Assembly (NCBI GenBank): GCA_900556395.1
Contig: USOQ01000019.1
Span: 1 to 36,394, forward strand
Direction of reading: 5' to 3'
Origin: Candidatus Segatella caccae
GTDB lineage: Bacteria > Bacteroidota > Bacteroidia > Bacteroidales > Bacteroidaceae
DNA length: 36,394 bases
Of the stretch, positions 8,138-16,697 are shown piece by piece (position 1 is the first letter of the stretch; every line of letters begins with the position of its first letter). Made by a program: the position numbers and the translations under genes. Below the pieces are notes generated by a model that was given only the letters and a program-made list of their open reading frames with translations, was not told the DNA's origin and did not search any database.

Positions 8138-9484
8138 TCAGATAACAATCATATCCTTTCGTGCCTCAAAATCGGAGATAAGATGGATGATACATCTTGA
8201 TATATCGCCCGACACATAGGAAAAGTCCTTACCAGTGCGGATGGCCTTGAGAAAGGAAAGAAGCTCATAACGCAAGCCCTCACCATCCAACTGATAGAAA
8301 TAGCGCTTGTTGTTCTGCGGATTCTCGTATCTTACCTCAAAGTAATCTGTTTTCCACCAAGGAGCTGGCACATAGATATAGCCCTTGGTTCCAGAAATGA
8401 CAAGCGAACCTTCCGACTTGACACCTTGCCCCACCTTGAGCGAAGCTACAGCATGAGGATAGACAAAGGAAATCTTGGTAAAAGCATCATACTTCTGATT
8501 CTCGTCTAAGAAGTGAGTAGTGATCTGCTTAGAGGCAAAATCAGTACCCAACAACTGGAAGATGGGCAAGAGTGCTGTAGGACCCCATGCGCAGATGCTG
8601 TTCCATTCATAGAGGCTCTTACGAGAATCCTGTGTAGGATCGAAATCAACCAGACTGGTACAAGTTGCATCTATCGACATAATGTCGCCTATGATGCCTC
8701 CCTTTGCCAATAGCAGAAGACGATAGTAAGCCACAGAATAAGCAGTCTTGATGGCGTCCATAAATACCAAGTGCTTGTCTTCAGCCAGTTGCCTCAACTC
8801 TTCCCATTGTTCTGTTGCCATGGTGACGGGCGACTCACACAGTACGTGCTTACCCTTCTGCAGCGCCTCTTTGATTTGAGCGTAATGCTTCTCGGGAGCC
8901 GAAATGACATAGAGCGCATCACTATCGTCCAACAGTTCTTGAAAAGAGGTTGTCTGATGCTCTGCTGACTGAAGACGTTCGGAGAGATAGGTATCATTGA
9001 GTGTAAACACCTTACCTACCTCCAGACCATTCACATACTGGCTTTCGCGCTCTATCTTGTTAAGGATGGGCGACTCACCCACCAATCCTAAGCGCACCAC
9101 CTGTTGCTCTGACCGTATCTCGGTGCTCGACACGCCACTGGTGCGATCGAGATATACCACGCGACAATAAGCATTAAGATAGTCGAATTTGCCCCTCCAG
9201 TCGGAGCCTACTGTGAAGATATCTACGTCGAGTCGTTTGATGTCGTCAATCTTCTGACCTTCGTATTCTTCGATGACTATCTCGTCAGCCAAACCTGTGG
9301 CACGTACAGCCTCAACACGCTCCATGAGCGACTGCTGTACATTGATTTTACCTCGTTCACGATCGAAAGTGTCGGAGGTAACACCCACAATGAGATAATC
9401 GCCTAAAGCCTTGGCACGCTCCAAGAGGCGAATATGACCATAATGCAACAGGTCGTAGGTTCCGTATGTGATGACTTTTACCAT
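8138..9484 (-). CDS. Fusion: glycerol-phosphate-type cytidylyltransferase + Gfo/Idh/MocA oxidoreductase domain
   Basis: Residues 1-128 form a TagD-like cytidylyltransferase: GTYDLLHYGH (8-17, with the HxGH motif) and DRTSGVSST (113-121, the RTxGISTT-type motif). These enzymes join CTP to an alditol phosphate such as glycerol-3-phosphate, giving CDP-alditol. Residues 131-448 resemble a Gfo/Idh/MocA NAD(P)-dependent oxidoreductase, including the C-terminal GTKGYIYVPAPWW segment. Two key positions deviate. The Gly-rich loop reads GLVGESPI (133-140), and the usual catalytic Lys of the EKP motif is Ser218 in CESP. The reductase half may therefore be altered or inactive. The layout parallels the TarI-TarJ type fusion that makes CDP-ribitol in other bacteria, but from unrelated domains. 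It is the last of four co-directional genes, with a 50-base gap. Confidence 0.88.
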   Translation of the reverse strand: MVKVITYGTYDLLHYGHIRLLERAKALGDYLIVGVTSDTFDRERGKINVQQSLMERVEAVRATGLADEIVIEEYEGQKIDDIKRLDVDIFTVGSDWRGKFDYLNAYCRVVYLDRTSGVSSTEIRSEQQVVRLGLVGESPILNKIERESQYVNGLEVGKVFTLNDTYLSERLQSAEHQTTSFQELLDDSDALYVISAPEKHYAQIKEALQKGKHVLCESPVTMATEQWEELRQLAEDKHLVFMDAIKTAYSVAYYRLLLLAKGGIIGDIMSIDATCTSLVDFDPTQDSRKSLYEWNSICAWGPTALLPIFQLLGTDFASKQITTHFLDENQKYDAFTKISFVYPHAVASLKVGQGVKSEGSLVISGTKGYIYVPAPWWKTDYFEVRYENPQNNKRYFYQLDGEGLRYELLSFLKAIRTGKDFSYVSGDISRCIIHLISDFEARKDMIVI

Positions 9485-9534
9485 TTGTTGTTGTTTATCG
9501 AGTTAAAGGAGTTAAGGAAACGGAGGAGCAAAGA

Positions 9535-10608
9535 CTATAACATTCCTTTGGCCTGTAAATCTTTTAGAGCATTGACCAAGGTCGTGTTGTCTTCGGGAGA
9601 GAGATGTCCAAGGTGTCCTACACGGAACACCTTCTCTGCCATGTCGCCACCATTAGGGCATACCCAGATGCCATACTCATCCTTCAGTTTCAGGAAGATG
9701 TCGTAGGCCGACGCATGGAGCGGATGGAGCGGAGTGACAGCATTCGACATCGACTTCGACACGATGGTGAATGGCAAGTCCTTGATCTTGCTTCTGAAGT
9801 CTTCTGCCAACATTTCCATTCTGCGGTTCTCGCTCTCCACGCCTCCGTTGCGCTCTATCTCCTTCAGCCGGGCATTGATCTGCAACAATGTTCCGACTGC
9901 AGGTGTAAAGGGAGTCTGTCCACGCTCGCCATTCTTCAGGGCGTCCTTCAGGTCGAAGTACATCGACTTCACCTGGTTGGCTTCCACTCGCTTCTGAGCC
10001 TCAGCATCGAGCACAATGACAGATATACCTGGAGGACAAGCCAGAGCTTTCTGCGAACCTGTTATCATCACATTGACGCCTAATGCCTGCATGTCAAATG
10101 GATCGGCAAGGAACGAACTGATGGAGTCTACCGCCAAGAATATATGGTTGCGATGACAGAAGTCGCTGATCATCTTTATGTCGTAAAGAACACCCGTTGA
10201 GGTTTCATGAAGATTAACAAGAAGACCCGTATACCCTTGTCCCTCATAGGCGCTCAGCTCTTCGGCTGTCAACGGATTGCCCGTCTCCAACTTGATTTCT
10301 GTATAAGGTATATCGTGTATCTGGCACAGTTGAACGAAACGATGACCGAAGCTACCTCCATTCACCACCAACAACTTGTCAGCATGAGTGAAGCAGTTCA
10401 TCACCACTGCCTCCATAGAGGCTGTGCCTGAACCTGTAATAAACACAACACGTGCGTCGTCGGAAGCCTTAGCAAAGGTTTTAATCAGACTCTCGTTTTC
10501 CTTCATGACAGCAGAGAACTCCGCTGTTCTGAAATAAGGCACCTGTTCGGCGCCGATGGCTCTTACCTCTTCGCTTGCCATCACAGGACCTACTGTAAAG
10601 TTTAGCAT
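9535..10608 (-). CDS. Class V PLP-dependent aminotransferase
   Basis: This 357-residue enzyme has the fold-type I, class V layout of alanine-glyoxylate, serine-pyruvate and 2-aminoethylphosphonate-pyruvate transaminases. FTVGPVMASEEV opens the protein. GSGTASMEA (59-67) binds the PLP phosphate, Asp161 in AVDSISSF faces the ring nitrogen, and Lys187 in GSQKAL is the Schiff-base lysine. NLHETSTGV (132-140) is the PhnW-like acceptor strand. No PEP mutase or phosphonopyruvate decarboxylase gene is present in the window, so a phosphonate pathway is not supported. Its place between a CDP-alditol-type cytidylyltransferase and a glycerophosphotransferase suggests it makes an amino-alditol phosphate or phosphoethanolamine-like precursor. 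That is inference; general amino-acid transamination remains possible. Confidence 0.88.
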   Translation of the reverse strand: MLNFTVGPVMASEEVRAIGAEQVPYFRTAEFSAVMKENESLIKTFAKASDDARVVFITGSGTASMEAVVMNCFTHADKLLVVNGGSFGHRFVQLCQIHDIPYTEIKLETGNPLTAEELSAYEGQGYTGLLVNLHETSTGVLYDIKMISDFCHRNHIFLAVDSISSFLADPFDMQALGVNVMITGSQKALACPPGISVIVLDAEAQKRVEANQVKSMYFDLKDALKNGERGQTPFTPAVGTLLQINARLKEIERNGGVESENRRMEMLAEDFRSKIKDLPFTIVSKSMSNAVTPLHPLHASAYDIFLKLKDEYGIWVCPNGGDMAEKVFRVGHLGHLSPEDNTTLVNALKDLQAKGML

Positions 10609-10646
10609 ATCTTTATTTTATTTGTTTCGTATATGCGAAAATATTA

Positions 10647-11708
10647 TTATTTACTTCGTTTGATATTTCCAAATGTCTTGATGCTGGTATATTTGCGCCA
10701 CAAGTTGAGTTTACGCTTGGCTGGCACTCCATGACGACGGATATAGTCTTCAGCTCCTTCCAACATACGTTGACACACATGACCATCGAGATAGGGGTCG
10801 TAATTGTCTACTATCCACTGGCGTTTAGCAATGGCCTCTGGATCAGTAAGTGCATGGTCGTATGCCGATATGAGTTGCGATGGCTCAGTGATGTTCTCCC
10901 AGTAAATGTCCTTAGAGATTGTTCCCAGAGTAATGACAGGTCGAGAGAGCAACAGGAACTCATAGATGGTGGAAGATGTATCGCTGATAAGTACATCAGA
11001 CATCAGCTGATATTTGGTGACATTCTCACCCTTGTCAATGAAGATAACATCTTTCCTTTCGCTTGCCCAGTCGCGATACTCATCTACCCATTCCTGACGA
11101 GTAAGGGGATGAAACTTCATCAGCACCAAGGCGTTGCGCTCCTCTGCCAATCTGCCAAGCTGTTCCTTGATATAAGGCAACGATGTGAGCTTAGGCGAGA
11201 AGGTGGGTGCGTAGAGAATGATGGTCTTCTTACCGCTCTTATTAAGCAGTTGGTCGCGCTCTGCATCATACTTGTGCAGATGAGCCTTAATCCAGTCTTG
11301 CTTAGGCCATCCTGTCTCCAACACTTCAAAGTCTCCATATTTCTGTGACAATGTCTTGAAATGCGAGGTGAAGTAAGGACCCTGTGTAAAGTAGGTGTCA
11401 AAGTAGCGACGTATAATCCAGTGATCTTTCTTCTCTGCAGCATAGCCATGAAAGACCTGTATCTTGACACCTGGGAGATAATAGGGCACGATATTGCCAG
11501 GCACGTAGATGGCTTCGGGCGAAAAGTCGTATACCTCCTGTATGGAGTTTGTCCATCTCACTTTGTCGGCATAGGCAAACTTGTCTATTTTGGGTTGATG
11601 AATGTACCACAGAACCTCGTGTGGCAAGTTTTGACTTGTCACATGTTCCTGTATCGGGTTGAGTATGTCGATGGCATACTTATTCTCGCAAAACAGAACG
11701 ATTCTCAT
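10647..11708 (-). CDS. CDP-glycerol glycerophosphotransferase-like (TagB/TagF family) protein
   Basis: The 353-residue protein matches the Glyphos_transf (teichoic acid polymerase/primase) family. VFHGYA (His87) sits where these enzymes have HGT, KFHP (His200) is the second conserved histidine, and ISDTSSTIYEF (241-251) matches the SDxSSxxxEF motif that binds the CDP-alditol phosphate. Family members move a glycerol- or ribitol-phosphate from the CDP carrier to a lipid-linked sugar or a growing chain on the inner face of the membrane. It is short compared with Gram-positive polymerases, having only the catalytic region, as in TagB-type primases, which suggests single additions rather than polymers. 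It lies 24 bases after the LtaS-like gene and 38 bases before the aminotransferase. A teichoic-type enzyme is unusual in a Gram-negative setting. Confidence 0.85.
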   Translation of the reverse strand: MRIVLFCENKYAIDILNPIQEHVTSQNLPHEVLWYIHQPKIDKFAYADKVRWTNSIQEVYDFSPEAIYVPGNIVPYYLPGVKIQVFHGYAAEKKDHWIIRRYFDTYFTQGPYFTSHFKTLSQKYGDFEVLETGWPKQDWIKAHLHKYDAERDQLLNKSGKKTIILYAPTFSPKLTSLPYIKEQLGRLAEERNALVLMKFHPLTRQEWVDEYRDWASERKDVIFIDKGENVTKYQLMSDVLISDTSSTIYEFLLLSRPVITLGTISKDIYWENITEPSQLISAYDHALTDPEAIAKRQWIVDNYDPYLDGHVCQRMLEGAEDYIRRHGVPAKRKLNLWRKYTSIKTFGNIKRSK

Positions 11709-11732
11709 ATCTTTGCTTTTTCTTGTTGTTTA

Positions 11733-13727
11733 CTATTTTTTGTTATTCTCATTGGCATAGACCAAACGATTTTGTGTCATGCGTTCCATGTACGACTGTA
11801 TGATGGCTTTCACCTGTCGTTCCATCTCTTGGCGCACCTTAGGCTCCTTGTCTGCCACATTGTTCTTCAGCAACAAGTCGGTACGGAAACGGTACATCGC
11901 CTTGGTCTTCTGACCGTCCCACTGCAACAGATAGTCGCCCTTGACATACTGATAGAAACCATTGATATAGTTTACAGCCCATGTATCCTTGGCTGGCGTG
12001 GTGAGCAGGTCAATGCCGAAGCCCACATACTTCTTGTCATAGCCCAAATAGCTCAGTACCGTAGGCATGATGTCTATCTGCTGGGCTATAGCGTCGCGCA
12101 TACCTGGCTTAAACTCACCACTTGGGTCGAAGAAGATGATAGGCGAGCAGAAACCACCTAAGTCGGTCTGATAGTATGCATGATCGCTCAAGTTGGTGTG
12201 GTCTGATGTAATAACGAAAAGCGTATTCTTGTACCAAGGCATAGTCTTCGCCTTGGCAAAGAATTTGCGTAAAGCTTGATCGGTATAACGAATACACTTA
12301 TGGATAACTATACCTTCTTCTGGGAATACCTTCTTATACTCGTCGGGGATGATATACGGATGATGCGACGATGCTGTGAAGAGAGCAGTCATGAAAGGCT
12401 GTTTCATCTCGCCCATCTTGGTAGCATAAAACTGCATGAAAGGTTCGTCCCATATCGCCCAAGTGCCATCAAAATCCTTGTCTCCATCAAAGCGCTTGTC
12501 TGCATCATATTCTGTACGACCGAAATAATCAGTGAAACCCGTGGTACGGGCAAAAGCCTGGAACCCCATCGAACCATTCTCGGCTCCATGGAAGAAAGCT
12601 GAGTAATAGCCTTCTTTCTTCAGTTCTCCAGCCAGTCCACTCACATTGTTCATCGAGGCAGGCGTCAGGAAGAATGGTTCCACAAACATTGGAATGCTCG
12701 ACAAGATACTGGGCATTCCGTCGATGCTCTTTCTACCATTGCAATATGAGTACAGATAAGTGGCACTATGCTGCATCAGCGAGTCAACAAAAGGTGTATA
12801 ACCCTTATACTTGCCACCATCGAGCCACTTATTGAAGCCGCCAATATACTCTCGGCCGAAGCTTTCTATAATGATCACCACTACGTTTTTCTTGCGCTTC
12901 ACCAGCGTATCAGAAGGATGATGAATAGGCGAATAGATGGCATCAAGTTGCTTCTCTGTATAGTAGTTTGGCACCTCAAAGATCGGTTTATCAATAGTAC
13001 GGATGAGCGAGAATGGAGTATTGAGCACGATGGCTGCCTCTTGCGGGCGCTCCACATACTGATTAGCATTGCTGATGGTAATAGGGCGAACAGCTGTGGT
13101 GAATCCGCCTCGCATACCTGCAACACAGAAAGGCACGAAGACAGCAAGACAAACGGTCTGTGCTGCATAATATCTTGCCATAGGTTTCAACCTGTAAGGG
13201 CGCTTCACTGCCTCGGGGCGCTCACCCTTAGGCATACGATAAAAATACCACAACGCAACTATCAACGCCACACCGATGAGTACTAAATACCAATGGCGCA
13301 AAAGCTCTACACCAAAGATGCTACCTAAGTTGTTCTCGTTCTTAAATTCCGAGAACACGGTTACTGTGGTGCGACGGGTAGTGTACTGGAAGTACACGCA
13401 ATCGGTAAGATTGGCCACTATGCTCAAGGCATTCACCACCACAAAAACCCATTTGGCTACCTTCTGATACAGGGAACTCTCCTTGTAGTGGATAGGGAAA
13501 AGCATCATGAGCGCATAGAGTGCGTTGGTATAAAGAATGGCTGAAGTGTCGAAGAACCAACCGCCCACAAGCATTTCTCCAAAGGCCTGCCAAGTAAGCG
13601 CATCCGAAAACATACTCCAGTTGACTGCCAAGAACACCAGTCGACATATTTCATAAACGATGAATACCATCGCCATGTTAATGATAAAACAAAGGGGCGA
13701 AATAAATAAATTTCTCTTGAGTTTCAC
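11733..13727 (-). CDS. LtaS-like phosphoglycerol/phosphoethanolamine transferase (alkaline phosphatase superfamily)
   Basis: This 664-residue protein has about five N-terminal membrane helices (roughly 10-35, 50-80, 88-110, 145-165, 185-205) followed by a periplasmic sulfatase-fold domain. Metal and nucleophile positions are visible: Glu288 in VIIIESFG, Ser334 in NGRKSIDG where LtaS has its catalytic Thr, and Asp509-His510 in ITSDH. GTWAIWDE and SSHHPY are further family segments. LtaS takes phosphoglycerol from phosphatidylglycerol; related enzymes transfer phosphoethanolamine. The Ser nucleophile is common in Bacteroidetes members as I recall, but the substrate is not certain. It is the first gene of the leftward operon, with a clear promoter at 13779-13810. 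It would act outside the inner membrane on what the downstream genes make inside. Confidence 0.87.
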   Translation of the reverse strand: MKLKRNLFISPLCFIINMAMVFIVYEICRLVFLAVNWSMFSDALTWQAFGEMLVGGWFFDTSAILYTNALYALMMLFPIHYKESSLYQKVAKWVFVVVNALSIVANLTDCVYFQYTTRRTTVTVFSEFKNENNLGSIFGVELLRHWYLVLIGVALIVALWYFYRMPKGERPEAVKRPYRLKPMARYYAAQTVCLAVFVPFCVAGMRGGFTTAVRPITISNANQYVERPQEAAIVLNTPFSLIRTIDKPIFEVPNYYTEKQLDAIYSPIHHPSDTLVKRKKNVVVIIIESFGREYIGGFNKWLDGGKYKGYTPFVDSLMQHSATYLYSYCNGRKSIDGMPSILSSIPMFVEPFFLTPASMNNVSGLAGELKKEGYYSAFFHGAENGSMGFQAFARTTGFTDYFGRTEYDADKRFDGDKDFDGTWAIWDEPFMQFYATKMGEMKQPFMTALFTASSHHPYIIPDEYKKVFPEEGIVIHKCIRYTDQALRKFFAKAKTMPWYKNTLFVITSDHTNLSDHAYYQTDLGGFCSPIIFFDPSGEFKPGMRDAIAQQIDIMPTVLSYLGYDKKYVGFGIDLLTTPAKDTWAVNYINGFYQYVKGDYLLQWDGQKTKAMYRFRTDLLLKNNVADKEPKVRQEMERQVKAIIQSYMERMTQNRLVYANENNKK

Positions 13728-13778
13728 GTTTTACTATATTTACTTATTCTACTTGTAATATGCTTATAATACAGTTGG

Positions 13779-13810
13779 CAAAATTAGTTAAAAATCACGT
13801 AATAAGCAAA
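13779..13810 (-). promoter_or_regulatory. Promoter of the phospho-polyol operon
   Basis: On the minus strand TTTG (13807-13810), a 20-base spacer, then TAATTTTG (13779-13786). It lies 52 bases before the LtaS-like start and is a full match to the Bacteroidetes consensus. Confidence 0.75.
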
Positions 13811-13831
13811 TATTTGACAACGTATTTTGCC

Positions 13832-15811
13832 TTACCACTTCCATTTCACCTGTATTTCGACATCTGCCTGCATCGAACCATCTATCTGTTGTAATCCCGA
13901 AGATATGTGATTGCGATCAAAATATTTGGTGCCCCCCCACTTGCAGAGGGCTGTAAGATGATGTCCCACATCGGTGCGAGCCATCAGCACACAGCGCATT
14001 CCTTGTCCAAAGAAACTGGAGAAGTGAGTACCATAGAGTAATGTTGGTTCGCTGGCATAGATGCGTGATGCATAATCGTCGGTATGAAAATAACCCACCA
14101 TACCTGAAAGACGGAGCCAGCGACAGCTGTAACTCAACTGTTGACATGCCATCCAACCATAACTACGCTCGGTAGCCTCACTAACACCACTCACATCACA
14201 CTGGGTACGACTACTCCAGCTATGCCCTCCATACGTCGCAGTCAACCTTATGCGCTGTGTCTGTACATCTTGCTTGTCCTTATAGCGATAACGAGTATTT
14301 AGGGAAAGTCTGTTTGTTGGGCGAAAGGTAACACTAATCAGATTATCCCAACTATGTGTACTGCTCGATGTACCAAATTTAGGCCAGGCGAAATAAGCTA
14401 CATCCGTGTAAGCCGTCACATTCCACTTGTCTGTAGGTGACCAGTTGCCACCGATATACACACCACTCTCGTCTTGCACGTCTGTACCATCGGAAAAAGC
14501 GTTGGCATAGAGTGAATAATAACGATAAGGATAAAAACGCTGAAGAGCCACCAAAGAGAAACGATGAGAGAAAACGTAACTCATCGCATTGACCGTAGCC
14601 ACGGTGCCACACGAGCCTGTAGCAGTCTCGCCTTGCATCACCCATTTGGGTGATACATAACCATAATCGATACTGGCATTCCAGAAAGCACTCCCTACGG
14701 GGGCAAAGCGCTTATAGAGTAGATTACGATTGGGGGTAAGAGGTAGGGAAAAAGAATTGTAAAAACCAGTTGCACCTACATGAAATCCTCCTGTACGCCA
14801 GTTGATATTGCCTCCTGCAAGAAACGCAGAAGCAACATCCTTTTTGGCCATCTCCTTGACTGTGCGATGCAAACCTGTCTGGAGAATCGTCTGTATGCCC
14901 CCATTCTTCAGTGTAGCATCTATCTTGCGATAAGAAACAAAGCCTGTGAGGTCGAGCCGAGGAGCTATCGTCACCGTAGCTGCAGCTCCCTGTAGATAAT
15001 TGGCAGCATAGCGAGAAGAGTGAACTCGTATCACGTTGCTGTTACGCCCCAACGCCGAGAGTGTAGATAACTTGCCATACGAAAAGTCGTTGTTGAGTAT
15101 CAAGCCCATACCTTCGTGCAATCGGTAACGACCTATGGTAAGGTTCTTCAACCTACCCCATTTGCGTATTTGGAAATAAAAGGAATAGAAATCATAGCCT
15201 GCTCCATTGCCTTTGGTAAAGAAAGGTTCTCCTGCATCTTTGGACCCTGTAAACCCCAACTTAACACGATCGCTATAATGAAATTGGTAACGTATCCAAT
15301 GCTTGTATTTGCTCCCTAAATAACTACCATCGACATCACCTTTGCGCTCATAGAGAGGTATTTTCATCATACCCATCACTTCGTGTTTTCCATATCGAGC
15401 TATCTGCTGTAAAGTAGGAAAACTTCTCTTCTTAACCTCGCCAGCATAGACAAAGCATCCTAACAGCCTACGCTGATACCAAGAAATACTTTCTATCATA
15501 GCCAGTTCGCCCAAACTCTTTAGAGCGCCATACTGATAGATGTAAGCCTCGATGTCCTCTATCTGCTGGGCTGTAAGAAAAGGGATTCGCTGCAAATCAT
15601 CGGTGGTGGCGGTATTGATATTGATGGGATGTTCGGCCAGTTGGTGCAGTACGTCTTCGTACTCCTCCCAGGTCTGCCCTTCAAAATCATCCAACTCGCT
15701 CAGGTCATCAAGATATTGTTGCCAAAGTGAGGTCGTAGTCTTAACTTCCTGCGCGCAAAGGAAGCAAGGCATACAGAAGGTTAATAAGACTGATACAACC
15801 AGTACTTTCAT
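13832..15811 (-). CDS. Secreted helix-hairpin-helix / outer-membrane barrel-like protein
   Basis: This 659-residue protein starts with a signal peptide (MKVLVVSVLLTFCMPCFLCA) with predicted cleavage before Gln21. A helix-hairpin-helix region at about residues 58-110 (NINTATTDDLQRIPFL, then YGALKSLGEL) is like ComEA and other DNA-binding HhH domains. The remaining ~500 residues are rich in alternating aromatic strands and end VEIQVKWKW, an outer-membrane barrel-type C-terminus. This architecture recurs in Bacteroidetes as an uncharacterised helix-hairpin-helix protein. Whether the HhH pair binds DNA outside the inner membrane is not known; DNA uptake or a structural role would both fit. It has its own -7 box at 15851-15858 and is divergent from the DUF4294 gene. 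Confidence 0.82.
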   Translation of the reverse strand: MKVLVVSVLLTFCMPCFLCAQEVKTTTSLWQQYLDDLSELDDFEGQTWEEYEDVLHQLAEHPININTATTDDLQRIPFLTAQQIEDIEAYIYQYGALKSLGELAMIESISWYQRRLLGCFVYAGEVKKRSFPTLQQIARYGKHEVMGMMKIPLYERKGDVDGSYLGSKYKHWIRYQFHYSDRVKLGFTGSKDAGEPFFTKGNGAGYDFYSFYFQIRKWGRLKNLTIGRYRLHEGMGLILNNDFSYGKLSTLSALGRNSNVIRVHSSRYAANYLQGAAATVTIAPRLDLTGFVSYRKIDATLKNGGIQTILQTGLHRTVKEMAKKDVASAFLAGGNINWRTGGFHVGATGFYNSFSLPLTPNRNLLYKRFAPVGSAFWNASIDYGYVSPKWVMQGETATGSCGTVATVNAMSYVFSHRFSLVALQRFYPYRYYSLYANAFSDGTDVQDESGVYIGGNWSPTDKWNVTAYTDVAYFAWPKFGTSSSTHSWDNLISVTFRPTNRLSLNTRYRYKDKQDVQTQRIRLTATYGGHSWSSRTQCDVSGVSEATERSYGWMACQQLSYSCRWLRLSGMVGYFHTDDYASRIYASEPTLLYGTHFSSFFGQGMRCVLMARTDVGHHLTALCKWGGTKYFDRNHISSGLQQIDGSMQADVEIQVKWKW

Positions 15812-15850
15812 TTAATTCGTTTTTAGTAGGTTATGTTATAGAGAATGTGA

Positions 15851-15858
15851 CAAAGGTA
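15851..15858 (-). promoter_or_regulatory. -7 box for the HhH/barrel gene
   Basis: TACCTTTG on the minus strand, 40 bases before the start codon, matches TAnnTTTG. I find no good TTTG at the usual distance upstream. Confidence 0.5.
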
Positions 15859-15898
15859 CTGTGAAATAATGAAAAAGAAGAATAAAATGACCTATATT

Positions 15899-15930
15899 TT
15901 TCATTAAATGGGAAATAATCGTTACTTTTG
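15899..15930 (+). promoter_or_regulatory. Promoter of the DUF4294 gene
   Basis: TACTTTTG (15923-15930) fits TAnnTTTG exactly, and TTTC at 15899-15902 is a three-of-four match to the -33 box with a 20-base spacer. The leader would be about 70 bases. Confidence 0.6.
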
Positions 15931-16007
15931 CGCTCAGAAATCACCAAGGACGGCTATGCCTCGAATATGGTTAGAAAGCCGTTCAAACAACATTTAAATC
16001 AAGAAAG

Positions 16008-16658
16008 ATGAGAAAACTTTTGCTCATACTATGCTGTGCTATACTTGCCACTTACTCGATGCCAACAAGGGCGCAGAACAACAATCCCGATGCACAGAAC
16101 CCTGAAGACAGAGATGTGGACATGGATACTCCTACCTTCGACCCCATGGTGAAGGTGGGCAAGGTGTTGTTAGACAAAGACAGCGTTCAGTATGTAGAGG
16201 TCAATAAGGTATACGTCTATCCTGAACCTGAGTTCAAGGACGCCAAACAGCGTATGGCATACAACCGCTTGGTTTTCAACGTAAAAAAAGTCTTACCCAT
16301 CGCCAAGGAGGTAAGACAGATTATATTAGAAACAGGTGCTTATCTGGAAACCCTTCCCAATAAGAAGGCCAAGGACGAGCACATGAAACGGGTGGAGAAG
16401 GACATTAAGCGAGAGTACACGCCGCGCATGAAGAAACTTACCTACGCTCAAGGCAAACTATGCATCAAGTTGGTTTACCGCGAGTGCAACTCGTCGTCCT
16501 ACCAACTGATACAGGCATTTCTCGGCCCTATCCGTGCTGGCTTCTATCAGGCCTTTGCCTCTCTCTTTGGAGCCAGTCTTACCAAGAAATATGATCCTAA
16601 CGGTGTAGACCGCCTTACCGAACGTGTGGTAAGGCAGGTAGAGTCTGGACAGATTTAG
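16008..16658 (+). CDS. DUF4294 domain-containing secreted protein
   Basis: The 216-residue protein has a signal peptide ending SMPTRA before Gln23, so the mature N-terminus would be Gln and a substrate for cyclisation to pyroglutamate. Residues from about 60 on (VEVNKVYVYPEPEFKD, RMAYNRLVFNVKKVLPIAKEV, YTPRMKKLTYAQGKLCIKLVYREC) are the conserved DUF4294 core, known mainly from Bacteroidetes. No enzymatic motif is evident; basic amphipathic helices dominate. The function is unknown. It runs convergent with the glutaminyl-cyclase gene with only 12 bases between the stop codons and is driven by the promoter at 15899-15930. Confidence 0.88.
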   Translation: MRKLLLILCCAILATYSMPTRAQNNNPDAQNPEDRDVDMDTPTFDPMVKVGKVLLDKDSVQYVEVNKVYVYPEPEFKDAKQRMAYNRLVFNVKKVLPIAKEVRQIILETGAYLETLPNKKAKDEHMKRVEKDIKREYTPRMKKLTYAQGKLCIKLVYRECNSSSYQLIQAFLGPIRAGFYQAFASLFGASLTKKYDPNGVDRLTERVVRQVESGQI

Positions 16659-16660
16659 AT

Positions 16661-16697
16661 ATCCAGGGCTTTATTCTTCTGTATAAAGCACCTGGAT
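16661..16697. terminator. Strong hairpin across the convergent gene ends
   Basis: ATCCAGGGCTTTAT (16661-16674) pairs with ATAAAGC-A-CCTGGAT (16683-16697), with one bulged A and an 8-base loop. It covers the stop codon of the leftward M28 gene and follows the DUF4294 stop. There is no clear T-run on either side, so it may act as a block to convergent transcription rather than a textbook terminator. Confidence 0.55.

Noticed and set aside
9535..10608. Assignment as a phosphonate (2-aminoethylphosphonate) transaminase
   Set aside because: The fold fits, but no PEP mutase or phosphonopyruvate decarboxylase gene is visible, and the neighbours deal with alditol phosphates; only the class V family call is kept.
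12768..13286. 172-residue + strand frame inside the LtaS-like gene
   Set aside because: Antisense to a gene with clear catalytic residues and membrane helices; no domain seen.
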